Of a stretch of 47,444 bases of DNA, positions 21,700 to 30,279 are shown in pieces. The stretch comes from Chara braunii (taxonomy: Eukaryota; Streptophyta; Charophyceae; Charales; Characeae). The stretch lies in the NCBI GenBank assembly GCA_003427395.1, contig BFEA01000200.1:2265503-2312946 (forward strand), written 5' to 3'. The notes under the pieces were generated by a model. That model did no database searches and was not told the DNA's origin. It was given only the letters and a program-made list of their open reading frames with translations. Position numbers and translations under genes: made by a program. Each line of letters begins with the position of its first letter. The stretch's first letter is position 1.

Positions 21700-22640
21700 A
21701 GGCTGGGAGGTCCCCTTAACTTTGGGGAAGCCCAGCGCTTTGTTTATTTTTGGATTGTATGGAGCCTCAGGCCGCTCTATAAGTTTAGGTAGCCTGAAGC
21801 TCTGGAGGCAGGGATGTCCCCATAAGTTTGGGGAGACCTGGTGCTGTGAATTGCATGGAGGGTCAGGACGCTCTATAAATTTAGGTGTCCTGGCTGCTCT
21901 GACTTGTGGGGGTTTGACTGTGAGTGACTTTCAGGAACCCAAGGCGCTCTATAAGTTTAGGTACCTTGGGTTGCCTCGTTTTGTTTGTGGTTCTCACAGT
22001 TTCTTTGGTTCTGAACGAGAAGGTCTGAACCGCTCTATAAGTTTAGGTGGCTCAACCCTTCTCCTGTTTTGTTCTGAGGGAATAATTCTGGCAGGGGACA
22101 GGCCGCTCTATAAGTTTAGGTAGCCTGTTCCACTGCCTCGCACAGATTGGATCAGAGAGAAACGAACCTAGCTGAGGATCAGACCGCTCTATAAGTTTAG
22201 GTAGTCTGGCCCAATGCCTCGCACATGTTGGAACCCAATGGTTATAACCTGGCTATATTATATTACTATGCTATTAAGAACAGGCTAGTCAGGCCGCTCT
22301 ATAAGTTTAGGTAGCCTGACTATAGCTTATCACAATTGAGGAGAGTATAACTAAGAGATATAACTGAAGGTAAACTTGGGCAGGCTGAGCAATGTTCTAA
22401 GTTGAGCGGCTCAGCCCTATGTCCCTTTGAAGACTAAGTTCAGAGAGGTATATATAATTTGGCTATTTAAAGAGTTCAGGGCAACTAGAGTGGTCTAGTC
22501 ATACGCCCAAAGAAGAAAGAAGTAGTTGTGCCCTCTGGTTGTGTATACCTGACCAAGTCAGAACGCTCTATAAGTTTAGGTATTCTGACTTTAGGCCTGG
22601 CTAAGTTGGGTGCGCTCTGTAAGTTTAGGTGCCATGACCT
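21700..22640. repeat. Hairpin array 1: constant loop, variable complementary arms
   Basis: Nine copies of the core CGCTCTATAAGTTTAGGTA or a one- to two-base variant lie at about 21773, 21869, 21944, 22030, 22105, 22184, 22293, 22564 and 22613. Three related hairpins with shorter cores lie at about 21707, 21814 and 22389. The bases on either side pair with each other and differ between copies: AACCCAAGG/CCTTGGGTT, AAGTCAGAA/TTCTGACTT, TAGTCAGGC/GCCTGACTA, CAGAC/GTCTG, CAGGAC/GTCCTG, GGCTGAGC/GCTCAGCC. Spacing is about 75-110 bp, except one gap of about 270 bp. The last copy (22613) pairs poorly. No coding frame is conserved across units. Confidence 0.9.
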
Positions 22641-22923
22641 ATGCCTCATGTAAGTTGAGTATGAGGGGATAACTCACTGAAAGATCATGAACTACTGTTT
22701 GCTCAGATTGGCTTGGGGATGGTGAGAGTACTTACCTTTGTGGTTTGGCTTGCATGGGGCTGAGTGAGATTACTACGTGATCTGGGTTTCAGATTGACAG
22801 GTAGTTGCTTTAGAGGCTCGCCACGTGCTAGAGCGATAGGAGTTAGGTCAATTCCTGCATTTTCTGAGCTGACTTTATTTTACTTAAATCGATTTTTGCA
22901 TTTTTTTAGGCTTGCTATTATAT

Positions 22924-23540
22924 TTGGACCTGTACAAATTCTGGTAAGCCACTTTCTCTACGGGAAGCGCTGCCAAAATTTCTACAAATTCAAGGAGTTA
23001 GATAAATTTTGACTTGTCGAAGTTCAGCTTGTCTTTTCGTCATATCTGACTTAGTAAAAATCTGGAAAGCCTCCTTTTCTAAAGGGAGTGCTGCCCAAAT
23101 TTTTGCTAATTCAGGGAGTTAGACAAAATTGAGCTTTGGGATGTCAGAGTTAGTCTCAGGTTCTAAACTTGGCTTTGTGTAAAATTTGAGAGAGCACTTT
23201 TCTAGGCCGAGTGCTGCCGAAATTTTTGCAAAACTAAGGAGTTCGCCAGACTTTGTCTAAGTGGAGCCCAAGGTTTGGGGCCGAGCTCAAATTTGACTTG
23301 GTATAAATCTGGGAAATCCCCAATTTCAAAGGGGGTGCTGCCCAAATTTTTACCAATTCAGAGAGTTAGACAAAACTTGACGTTCAAGAGTCATAGATTA
23401 CTCCTGCTTTTGACGTTTGAGCTTGTATAAATTCTAAAAAGGCACTTTTCCTACGGGAAGCGCTGCCGAAATTTTCTGGATTTAGAAGAGTTAGATTAAA
23501 TTTTGATAGGTGGCGATCTTGACAACCCACCCTGAATAGG
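22924..23540. repeat. Hairpin array 2: five 122-124-bp tandem units
   Basis: Units start at 22924, 23046, 23168, 23292 and 23416. Each has TGTATAAATTCTGG-like sequence, a short hairpin (CTCCTTT/AAGGGAG, AGCACT/AGTGCT, ATCCCC/GGGGGT in different units), then the constant TGCTGCC(G/C)AAATTTTT, and ends with GAGTTAGA(C/T)AAA. Stems again vary while remaining paired. It lies 280 bp beyond array 1 in the same insertion. Confidence 0.8.
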
Positions 23541-24420
23541 AGAGAGTCTGCCATTAGTCTACCTTTGCTTGGGCACTGGCTTAGAGGTAGACTGGGACTT
23601 AGCTGACAAATAACCTTGAGTGAGATCGTGATATGGGGATTATTCTCCATGAATTTGCAGACTTAGCTTGGGTTTGGCCTGTCTTGTGTTACAGGTCCTT
23701 TGGGGTGTCTGATTCAAGTTCAGGACTAGATTCGGCTTGATCCCTTGAGGATCATCATCTGTTATCACTGATAACAGGTCGGTTGCCGATTCGTCGGTTT
23801 ACGACTCGATTTCAATCCACTCTCCATACTCAACCTAAAAGGCTTTAGCCCTGGTGGTTTTACTGTTTGTTAAGGGTTTCACCCGGACTTTTATTGAATG
23901 GCCATTTAACAAAGGTACTGAGTATTTAATTGAGGTTGGTTGGATCGGCGATTGGGGCTTGCATGGCTAAAGCAAAGGGGTATGAGCATAGAGAACGGTT
24001 GGGGTTGACTCCGTGTAGTGCGTGCTTTGTCGTTTGACTCTTGGTGTGATTGCAGGTATGTCCTGTGATTCGGATTTTGGATTTGGACTGCCTTCGACTC
24101 CATATGCATATACATGGTTGTGAGGAGTCCCACTGTGCCTGTGAGAAGTGATCGTCACAACTTTATCCCCCTTTTGTATGTATGCGTGGGTATATGTACG
24201 AGGAGTGTTCGGGTGGCCTAAGAGGCCATGTTAACACCTGCGTAAGAGCTGGGATTGAGGGACAGGGAAGACCCCTCCCTTCTGCCTATTTGCGTCTTGG
24301 GGCTTTCTTAGTCGGACGTTGGTCCTGGGCCGGGATTCAAGGTCCTTGTCCAGGACATCCCAAGCCCTAGGCCCTGAAGGTGAGGAGTCTCCCCTCGCAT
24401 AGAGCCTATTCACTTTGGCC
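23541..24420. other. No gene recognised; one perfect short palindrome
   Basis: Mixed-composition sequence of the insertion. The only structure noted is CTGTTATC-ACT-GATAACAG at 23759-23777, a perfect 8-bp stem. No conserved protein motif was seen on either strand. Confidence 0.4.
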
Positions 24421-25290
24421 GGCGGGACACTCCACCTGAAAGGCGGAAATGTCGCGAGGGCCGAACGGCGTGTCCTTCAGCCGTTCAATATCGTGAGGGG
24501 TAACCCCTCGCGATGTGTTCCTTCAGCCATTCAATATCACGAGGCCGGAGCCGCGGTTACCACGTATGATTGGCATCAGTGGTTGGTATATGACTGGCCT
24601 GCGGCCACGCAACTTTATATTAGAGTCCTGCGCGCGGCGTCCCGCCGCCCCAGCGTCTAAAAGTTATGGGATCGCTGGGCTTGCGCCTAGGCGCAGCGCT
24701 TGGATTATTGTAGGCCGCCGATACCACCCATGAAGGGAAGGGTACCCCAAGGTCACGGGTCCTTTTAGGCGAGGGAACCCCTGCCCTGTTCTATCTTCTT
24801 GGGTTCGTGCTTGTCTTGTTTGCTTTTTAAAGATTTTTATGGTTGGACGTTGTAGTCCGTGGCAGTCGTCAAAGTCAAACCCCTTGACTTTCGCCCAGGC
24901 CCGAGGAGGACTTACCCCTAGGGTCGCGAGAGACGACTACCACCACAGGTTCTGGACTTGTGTACCACCCACTCTGCATAAGGGTGCAGAAGAGGGTGTG
25001 TGGTCTTCAACCGCCCATGGCGGTTGTCTGGCGTCGAGAGATTAACCCTCAAGGCGCGTGTCAGCCGACACTCGAGTGTCGAAGGCGACCCTCGAGATTA
25101 ACGAGGGCCGCGCGAGTGTGGGTACCACATAGTACGCAATCATCGCGATTGCTTGCGTAGGCTTGCATTGCGAGTCGATATGAGTTAACCCCTGCGTCCG
25201 CGCAGTTTATATTAAGTCTCGCGCACGACGCCTATTCGATTTCTGCATCAGGGAGTTATGGGACGGCTACCAAGGGGCTAGGAGCGTTGT
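24421..25290. repeat. Duplicated promoter-like modules in the right third of the insertion
   Basis: Two adjacent units share CCTTCAGCC(G/A)TTCAATATC at 24474 and 24530. A larger module appears at about 24555-24700 and again at about 25115-25280. Both copies contain TTTATATTA, then GTC(C/T)(T)CGCGC, then AGTTATGGGA and GCTAGG or CCTAGG. TTTATATTA is TATA-like. Whether these are promoters is not shown. Confidence 0.5.
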
Positions 25291-25811
25291 CGCGTTGTTC
25301 GTGTTGTGTCGCGTTGTACGTGCGTGTGCGTGTGTGCGTGTGTTTTATTTTTTTGTTCGTAGAGTGGTGTGCGCGTGGTGTGTGGGATGCGTCCTAGTCG
25401 ACCGACGTCGAGCCGCGCTTGGGACTTCAGCCCCCCAAGATGTCGGCTCGCGTGCAGGACCGATAGGCGTATTACCGCGCGTACCCCCTATGCTACGGCG
25501 AACGAGAAACGCCCTCGGCTGGTCCACCTCTGCGATCGCAACTGATTAGCCTTCGTATTGTGGACTGGTAGCTCGACGGGGATACGCCCACCGATGGGAG
25601 GTGACAGCTCCCGTAAGGTGGAGGTAAGTCGTGCCTCGCGTAGGCCCTATCCTGTCGTAGGGGCTCGCGAGAGGTATGGCTGGCGCACTCGGCCGGAGCG
25701 GCCTAAGGAAGCTCCATTGGCGTGTTATGTCGAGGTTGATCCAACTCCTGCGTGACGCGGCCGAGAGGGTCCCGCGCTGCTGCGTGCGGTGCCGGACCGA
25801 TGCGCTCGACA

Positions 25812-26363
25812 CCGTTGCTTTATTTCTTCCGATTCTCTAGCCGCCTTACTCATTGTGTCCACTCTTCTTTTCCTTTCCCTCATCAGCCGCAGCTTCCACT
25901 TCATCGTCTTCTCATCTTCGATTGTCTGCCGCTTGAGTGGATCTTCCTCTGCATCCCACTCTTTCATGGCCGCCTCCTGCTCTTTCCTAGGACCATACAT
26001 TAATGCCTCCTCCTCTTCTCCCAGGGATAAATTGGCCACCCATTTCGTGATCTTCTTCTCCAACGGATCCTCCTTCACACCACTGGATTCCCCTCTTTGC
26101 CCGATTCTTGTCCTCTCCAGCGGCAGCTCCTCTACTTCTTCTTTTGCCTCTACCGCTCAGAGTTTCTCTTCCTCCTCCTTTTTCAACCTCTCCATTTCTC
26201 TCGCCATCTCTTCCTCGATCTTCTTCTTCTTCACCGCCTGTTCTTCCAGCAAGGCCTTCTTCTTGGCCTCCTTCTCTCTTCTCTCTTTCAGGATGGCGGT
26301 GGCTTTCGCCTCCTGTTCTGCTGTGTAAGGGGAGGTGCTCGTTCCTGTACGCGTGTCAACCAT
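25812..26363 (-). pseudogene. Chromovirus gag, N-terminal part
   Basis: The start of gag downstream of the PBS and leader. From the Met at 26363 it reads VDTRTGTSTSPYT, then a long charged helix rich in Ala, Glu and Lys (EAKATAILKERREKEAKKK and KKKKIEEEMAREMERLKKEEEEKL), probably coiled coil. After one in-frame TGA at 26157-26159 it continues with ITKWVANLSLGEEEEALMYG and MKWKLRLMRERKRRVD. The frame runs into the non-coding insertion at 25811; coding beyond that point is accidental. This N-terminal style resembles gag-like predicted proteins that I recall being abundant in Chara. The Met of VDTR is preferred over the upstream one at 26396 because the conserved block starts there. Confidence 0.75.
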
Positions 26364-26962
26364 GGTGAAGGACGCACAACCAAGTGACGGTTCCACTCCT
26401 CACCACTTAGACTCTCCCCCTAACTGACCCAACTTAAGACCGACTCGATCTAAGGACCACATGATTCGTATAAAACCCTGCCAACTATGGTCTCCAGCTT
26501 GGACCCTAAACTACATCCGTCACAACATAACCTATTGCTGATCAGGAGGCATTTAAGGAGATCCCCCGTAACTCCTCAAGAATTCTTTAACGTCGCAGAC
26601 AGGACGACGCGATCAGCAGGTTCTCTCAAGACTTAGACAGCCCGTTATGCAGCCCACAGCTCGGATTTTGGGCCTACCATGCCACACCGAGCAGCCCGCC
26701 GGTCAGTACCGGTCCTTGGGAGGGTTCGTGTCCTCCGGGACAGTCGAGTCGTCAGACACAGCCTTTAGCCCTACTCAGCCCGTGTGGGTTTGGTCAATGA
26801 GGCCGTATCCTTCATACACAGAGTCCCATCACCTGGACAGAAGAGACTCAATGCAGAAAGAAGAGACAAACAGACTCAGACTCAGCAAGTACCATAGGGT
26901 GAGTGCACATCCATAGTGCGAGGGGATAGGCTAAGGGCTTGGCGAGATTATACCAACTCCAG

Positions 26963-27099
26963 GTTGGTCAAAATCGTGGTCAACAGCTCCAGTCAACGCC
27001 TTGGTCAACACTTGGTCAACGCGGTCAAACCTTGGTCAATGCTCCGGTCAACCCTCTGGTCAACACCCGGTCAACTCTTGGTCAACACCGAAGTCAACC
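26963..27099 (-). promoter_or_regulatory. Cluster of 12 W-box-like sites (TTGAC)
   Basis: GTCAA occurs 12 times in about 135 bp, mostly as TTGGTCAAC, so the minus (element sense) strand reads GTTGACC repeatedly at 9-15-bp spacing. TTGAC(C/T) is the binding core of plant WRKY factors. It could equally be a simple tandem repeat. It lies in the retroelement leader, downstream of the LTR promoter. Confidence 0.5.
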
Positions 27100-27218
27100 C
27101 TCAAGTCGGCTATGGCTGCCGGCACTTTCTTCCTCGCAACTTCCCTTCTCTTCACCTTCTTCACCTTTCTTCTATCTCGCCCCTTTCTTCTTCCTTTTTT
27201 TTTTTTTTTTTTTTTTTC

Positions 27219-27293
27219 NNNNNNNNNNNNNNNNNNNNNNNNNNNNNNNNNNNNNNNNNNNNNNNNNNNNNNNNNNNNNNNNNNNNNNNNNNN
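27219..27293. other. Assembly gap (75 N)
   Basis: A run of N follows a T homopolymer (about 27195-27217). The real length and content are unknown. Confidence 0.99.
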
Positions 27294-27418
27294 CTTCGTT
27301 GTCCCTCCTTCCTTCTTCCCCGGCTATGTCTCCTCCTTCCTTCTTCGTCACTCCGTGTTCGAGCTCCGCGGCTATGGCCGCCACTTCCTCTTGGACCACG
27401 CAACCAATCTTGTATCGC

Positions 27419-27421
<3 letters not shown>

Positions 27422-27484
<63 letters not shown>
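27422..27484. repeat. (CT)n microsatellite
   Basis: About 31 CT dinucleotides in the chromovirus leader. They are open in several frames as Ser-Leu or Arg-Glu repeats, which are not genes. Confidence 0.95.
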
Positions 27485-27487
<3 letters not shown>

Positions 27488-27639
27488 GTTGCCTTCTGTG
27501 CAGGTACACGGCACCTCCTTCCGGAGCACAGCTATGGCGGACTTCTTTCTCCGATGGTGCACTTCGGCTATGGCGCCTCACTGGCGCGCGTCTCCTTCCC
27601 TACCAGCAACGACTATGGCGCGTGGGGTAACGGGAACCA

Positions 27640-27651
27640 GCTCCGATACCA
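27640..27651 (-). promoter_or_regulatory. Primer binding site of the chromovirus
   Basis: TGGTATCGGAGC on the minus strand, one base after the 5' LTR. It differs by one base from the usual plant TGGTATCAGAGC, complementary to the 3' end of initiator-Met tRNA. The second gypsy element (33354) has the same version. Confidence 0.9.
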
Positions 27652-27652
27652 G

Positions 27653-28638
27653 TGCAATCAGACTCGCTTTCACTTCCACTTCACACACATGCAAACAGAT
27701 GGAGATTCACACCGGCGCAGGGCGCCCACTCGAAGCTTAGAGATACGGAAATCAAGAACACAGTCCAGATGCAAGTTCACTTCAACAGGCTATGGTGCAT
27801 CGGCGCCTGAACATCCCAACCTTCGTCACTGTGGCCAACCCCACTGTTCACACATGCTCACTCTGGATCACCCTGAATACCACCACACACACACACACTT
27901 AATCTCACTTCCTCCTACAGCGGCTATGGCCGCACTACCACTACTGGCTATGGCTACGATCTCCCTTCAGCCCACTTCGTCTTTGGGCAACCTGCAGACC
28001 ACCTTCGCACAAGACGCTGTAGCAGTGCTTCCGCATGGCTTACGCAGCGAATGAATGAATGGCTGGGCGCTGCCTCTTGATTTATACTTCTGTAACTCGT
28101 TGGTCTGCCCCTCTCCACCAGGCCTATGGTGCACACAGTCCCTCATGGTACTTGCTTGACTGGACTGGGACTGACTGGACCGGTACCGCTGACTGGATGG
28201 GTTTGCACTGCCAACTCAATGCAGTCGCACTGCCGACGCAATGCAGCTGAGCTCACCACTTGCCCACTTGCCTCTGACTAAAACATGAGGCAGCTTCGAA
28301 AGGCCACTTCCAGACCTTCCGGAAGTCTGTGGACTTGGCCTTTCAAGTACTGTAGCAGCTACGACCTTGACCTTTCAGGACTGTAGCAGCTACGACCTTG
28401 ACCTTTCAGGATTCCTACAGCTACGACCTCTACAGGGTTGTGACTCCTACTTGACAGATCTACAGATCGAACCCCTACCATTACACAGACCTACGACAGA
28501 CAACAACAACTCTCAAAACACAGGTCACGGGTTCAAACACTCGGGGTCGACACAGATACTGTACACAGGTAAAGTGAGGACTAGGGATCGAGCCCTGGGA
28601 CCTGCATCCGCTACTGCTAACAGGTGAATACCGTTTCA
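27653..28638 (-). repeat. 5' LTR of the chromovirus
   Basis: 986 bp with TG/CA ends. It differs from the 3' LTR by about 30 substitutions (mostly transitions), a CA dinucleotide, and one fewer 31-bp unit (two copies, 28349-28410). It is flanked outside by TAAG. Confidence 0.9.
28079..28087 (-). promoter_or_regulatory. Candidate TATA box in the 5' LTR
   Basis: GTATAAATC on the element sense strand, inside the LTR about 560 bp from its 5' end, leaving about 430 bp for R and U5. It is conserved in the 3' LTR (11814-11822). Transcription would start about 25-35 bp further on. Confidence 0.5.
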
Positions 28639-28831
28639 TAAGACTGGTTGAGAGGCTATCCAGGGTGTTACTCAGAGTCCTGGTAGGCAGTTGTAGACTT
28701 TCCTGAAAAAGCAATTCCGCTTTTCCATGCTAGGGACTTCAGCAACCTGCTCAGTTAAATCCTCAGGTATTTTTCAGATACTTTCTCAATCCTTCTGCAA
28801 CGTTCTCTGTTTCCTAATACATTTTGTACAT

Positions 28832-29075
28832 GGGACGCTGGACCAGTTTTCCAGCAGGTGATGCTCCCCACCAATAGACGGAGTCTCTCCCCAGGTGATA
28901 GCGGTGTCTGCTCTTACTAGAAGTGCTACCGTCTTCCCTCGAACATAATGCACCCTAAAAATGAACGTATACAAGCTATATTTCCGGCCAGATACAGCCA
29001 AAATAAGGGTGCGTTGTGTTCGGGGGAAGACGGTAGCACCAGAGGGATTGTTAAAAAAAAAAAAAAAAAAGAAAA
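28832..29075 (+). repeat. Short retroposon family, copy 1, with poly(A)
   Basis: It opens with the family head GGGACGCTGGACC(A)GTTTTCCAGC, then GGTGATGCTCCCCACCAATAGA. It contains the foldback at 28923-29039 and ends in an 18-base A run (29053-29070). No clear target duplication. Confidence 0.55.
28923..29039. repeat. Foldback element with 33-bp arms
   Basis: TGCTACCGTCTTCCCTCGAA... at 28924-28956 is matched by its reverse complement at 29006-29038 with three mismatches, around a 49-bp centre. A related half-arm (CTACCGTATTCATCCGAAG...) occurs at about 31486-31520. Probably a MITE or SINE-body hairpin. Confidence 0.75.
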
Positions 29076-29376
29076 AGCATGCCCCATGTCACATCCCTCC
29101 CACGGAGGATTTTGGTTGGATGCCCCTGCTCCTCCCCCCCCCCTCCCTGCAAAGATTTTGGTCAAATACCTTCTTCTGCTTCTCCTCCCCCCCCTCCCCC
29201 CCCTGCTTCCCCCCCTTGCTTCCCCTGTTGCCCTGGAAAGCACCCGACGGCTGCGGCTGAACCTGGCTGTGCACTTCTTTGCTGGGGCTCTGCATCCGCT
29301 GCCCCCTTCGTGCTCCCCGCCGCATGTGCAGCGGCCATCCACTTGTTACAATTATTTGTACTGAAGTGGTTCATAC

Positions 29377-29517
29377 CTTCTCTCCCTCAGAATCATCATG
29401 CATGGCAAAGAGGTCATCAAGGCGTGTCAACATATCCTCGTAATCACGAGATAGGCGCGAGACTGTTTCCAGCTGGTCAAGCATATCCATGCCCATGTCA
29501 CCAATAAGGCTTTTCAC
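29377..29517 (-). CDS. Candidate host exon, unidentified protein
   Basis: Reading right to left, sequence after CACAG (acceptor-like, with T-rich sequence further upstream) gives 47 codons with no stop. They end exactly at a GAGAAG/GTATGA donor-like site. The peptide has balanced, protein-like composition: VKSLIGDMGMDMLDQLETVSR then LSRDYEDMLTRLDDLFAMHDD, predicted helical and acidic at the end. The length is a multiple of three, phase 0 to 0. I do not recognise the family. The frame is also open for about 13 codons further upstream, so the acceptor is uncertain. It stands alone among repeats, so it may be a captured or orphan exon. Confidence 0.3.
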
Positions 29518-29899
29518 CTGTGCTTCATTCACAAGACATCCAGAGCCGGTGCCGCAAGTCCAAAGGAACAGTCAAAACAAAGAAAGTCAAGGCAATTCTG
29601 ACCTCCCAGGAGACATAAAACCAGATGGATCATATATGACTCGATCATGTTAGCATCCGATCTTGGACCCAATAGGCGTGTGAATGCAAATGACATCATA
29701 GGCAGCATAGCATAGCATGATCTGATCAATATCATGGATCATCCCAGTGTGCAATGATTTCACCGATGGGTGGGAACCTCTGCTGGAAACTGACTGAAAC
29801 ACACCTAATGGCTTGCAGTTGTGAAAGGACTATCATTATCATGATTTCATCATGCACTCACATTGGTTCTGCCCTTTCTTTTTTTTTTCCGAACTGCAG

Positions 29900-30180
29900 G
29901 GAATATGAGTGTGAACGATATACCGAAAACCAAGTTGCGAAATCACACAGATGTCCAGGTAGTCATTTTTTTTTTTGTTTTTTTTTTTTTCAAAGGGGCC
30001 CAGTGCCCAAGGCTTCAATTACAGAATGAAGACATCGATGAACACGCACACCTCTCCCCATTAAGGCCGGGGGAGCTGAAGCCACTCCTCATTGGCGAGA
30101 CAGATTCCCTATTCTATTATATCACCAACACCAGGGGCAGGCGAGAGGCATTGATTACTTCCCTCATAGGGAAGGATTGA
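29900..30180 (+). CDS. Candidate last two exons of an unidentified gene
   Basis: A strong acceptor (T tract, then AACTGCAG) precedes exon A at 29900-29958, which ends at CCAG/GTAGTC. A 66-bp intron with long T runs ends at ATTACAG. Exon B is 30025-30180 with a TGA at 30178. Phases agree (0/0) and the joined reading is stop-free: SVNDIPKTKLRNHTDVQ, then EDIDEHAHLSPLRPGELKPL and TDSLFYYITNTRGRREALITS. Because the intron is a multiple of three, the frame also reads through it. The peptide looks like a genuine soluble C-terminus. I do not recognise the family. Its intron overlaps a retroposon-like 3' tail in the opposite direction (see 37600-37672), so part may be repeat-derived. Confidence 0.35.
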
Positions 30181-30279
30181 CCTCTACACCCGAATATTCA
30201 TAAGATGTAGTTGTATCCAAGCAGAGAGTACAAAATGCACCGAGAAACCATCCGTATAAAGCAATACAATGAAGTAATG

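Larger units (their letters stand above)
17535..25811. mobile_element. 8.28-kb non-coding insertion with TG/CA ends
   Basis: Inserted in gag. The left junction reads CCGT then TGTCGGCGCG; the right junction reads GCGCTCGACA then CCGT. The duplication is 4 bp (17531-17534, 25812-25815), or up to 6 bp because the next host bases match the element start. The ends match as TGTCG/CGACA, as in LTR elements or Ginger-type transposons. No RT, integrase, gag or transposase is seen. The outer thirds are GC-rich; the middle holds two hairpin arrays. A PBS-like TGGTATCGGCGG (minus strand, 24715-24726) hints at a large non-autonomous LTR element, but I could not find near-identical terminal repeats. Confidence 0.75.
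26364..27639 (-). other. Chromovirus 5' leader between PBS and gag
   Basis: A 1.28-kb untranslated leader. It holds a GTCAA cluster at 26963-27099, a T run and a 75-base assembly gap at 27219-27293, and a (CT)n tract. The octamer GGCTATGG recurs several times. Open frames spanning the gap are meaningless. Confidence 0.6.
11390..28638 (-). mobile_element. Complete Ty3/gypsy chromovirus, split by a nested insertion
   Basis: LTRs at 27653-28638 (5') and 11390-12404 (3') both have TG/CA ends. The outer 4-bp duplication is TAAG at 11386-11389 and 28639-28642. In element orientation the order is 5' LTR, PBS (27651-27640), leader, gag N-part, 8.3-kb insertion, gag C-part, protease, RT, RNase H, integrase, chromodomain, PPT, 3' LTR. 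This is the canonical Ty3/gypsy chromovirus order. Without the insertion it would be about 9.0 kb. LTR identity is about 97% by eye. Every gene is damaged, so it can no longer move by itself. Confidence 0.9.

Noticed and set aside
21700-22640. CRISPR array
   Set aside because: A constant element recurs with about 55-75-bp gaps, but the repeat is flanked by copy-specific complementary arms, spacing is irregular, the gaps are partly related, there are no cas genes, and the context is eukaryotic.
17535-25811. Ordinary LTR retrotransposon with identifiable LTRs
   Set aside because: Ends, duplication and a weak PBS fit, but being younger than its host element it should have nearly identical LTRs, and I only found scattered short matches.
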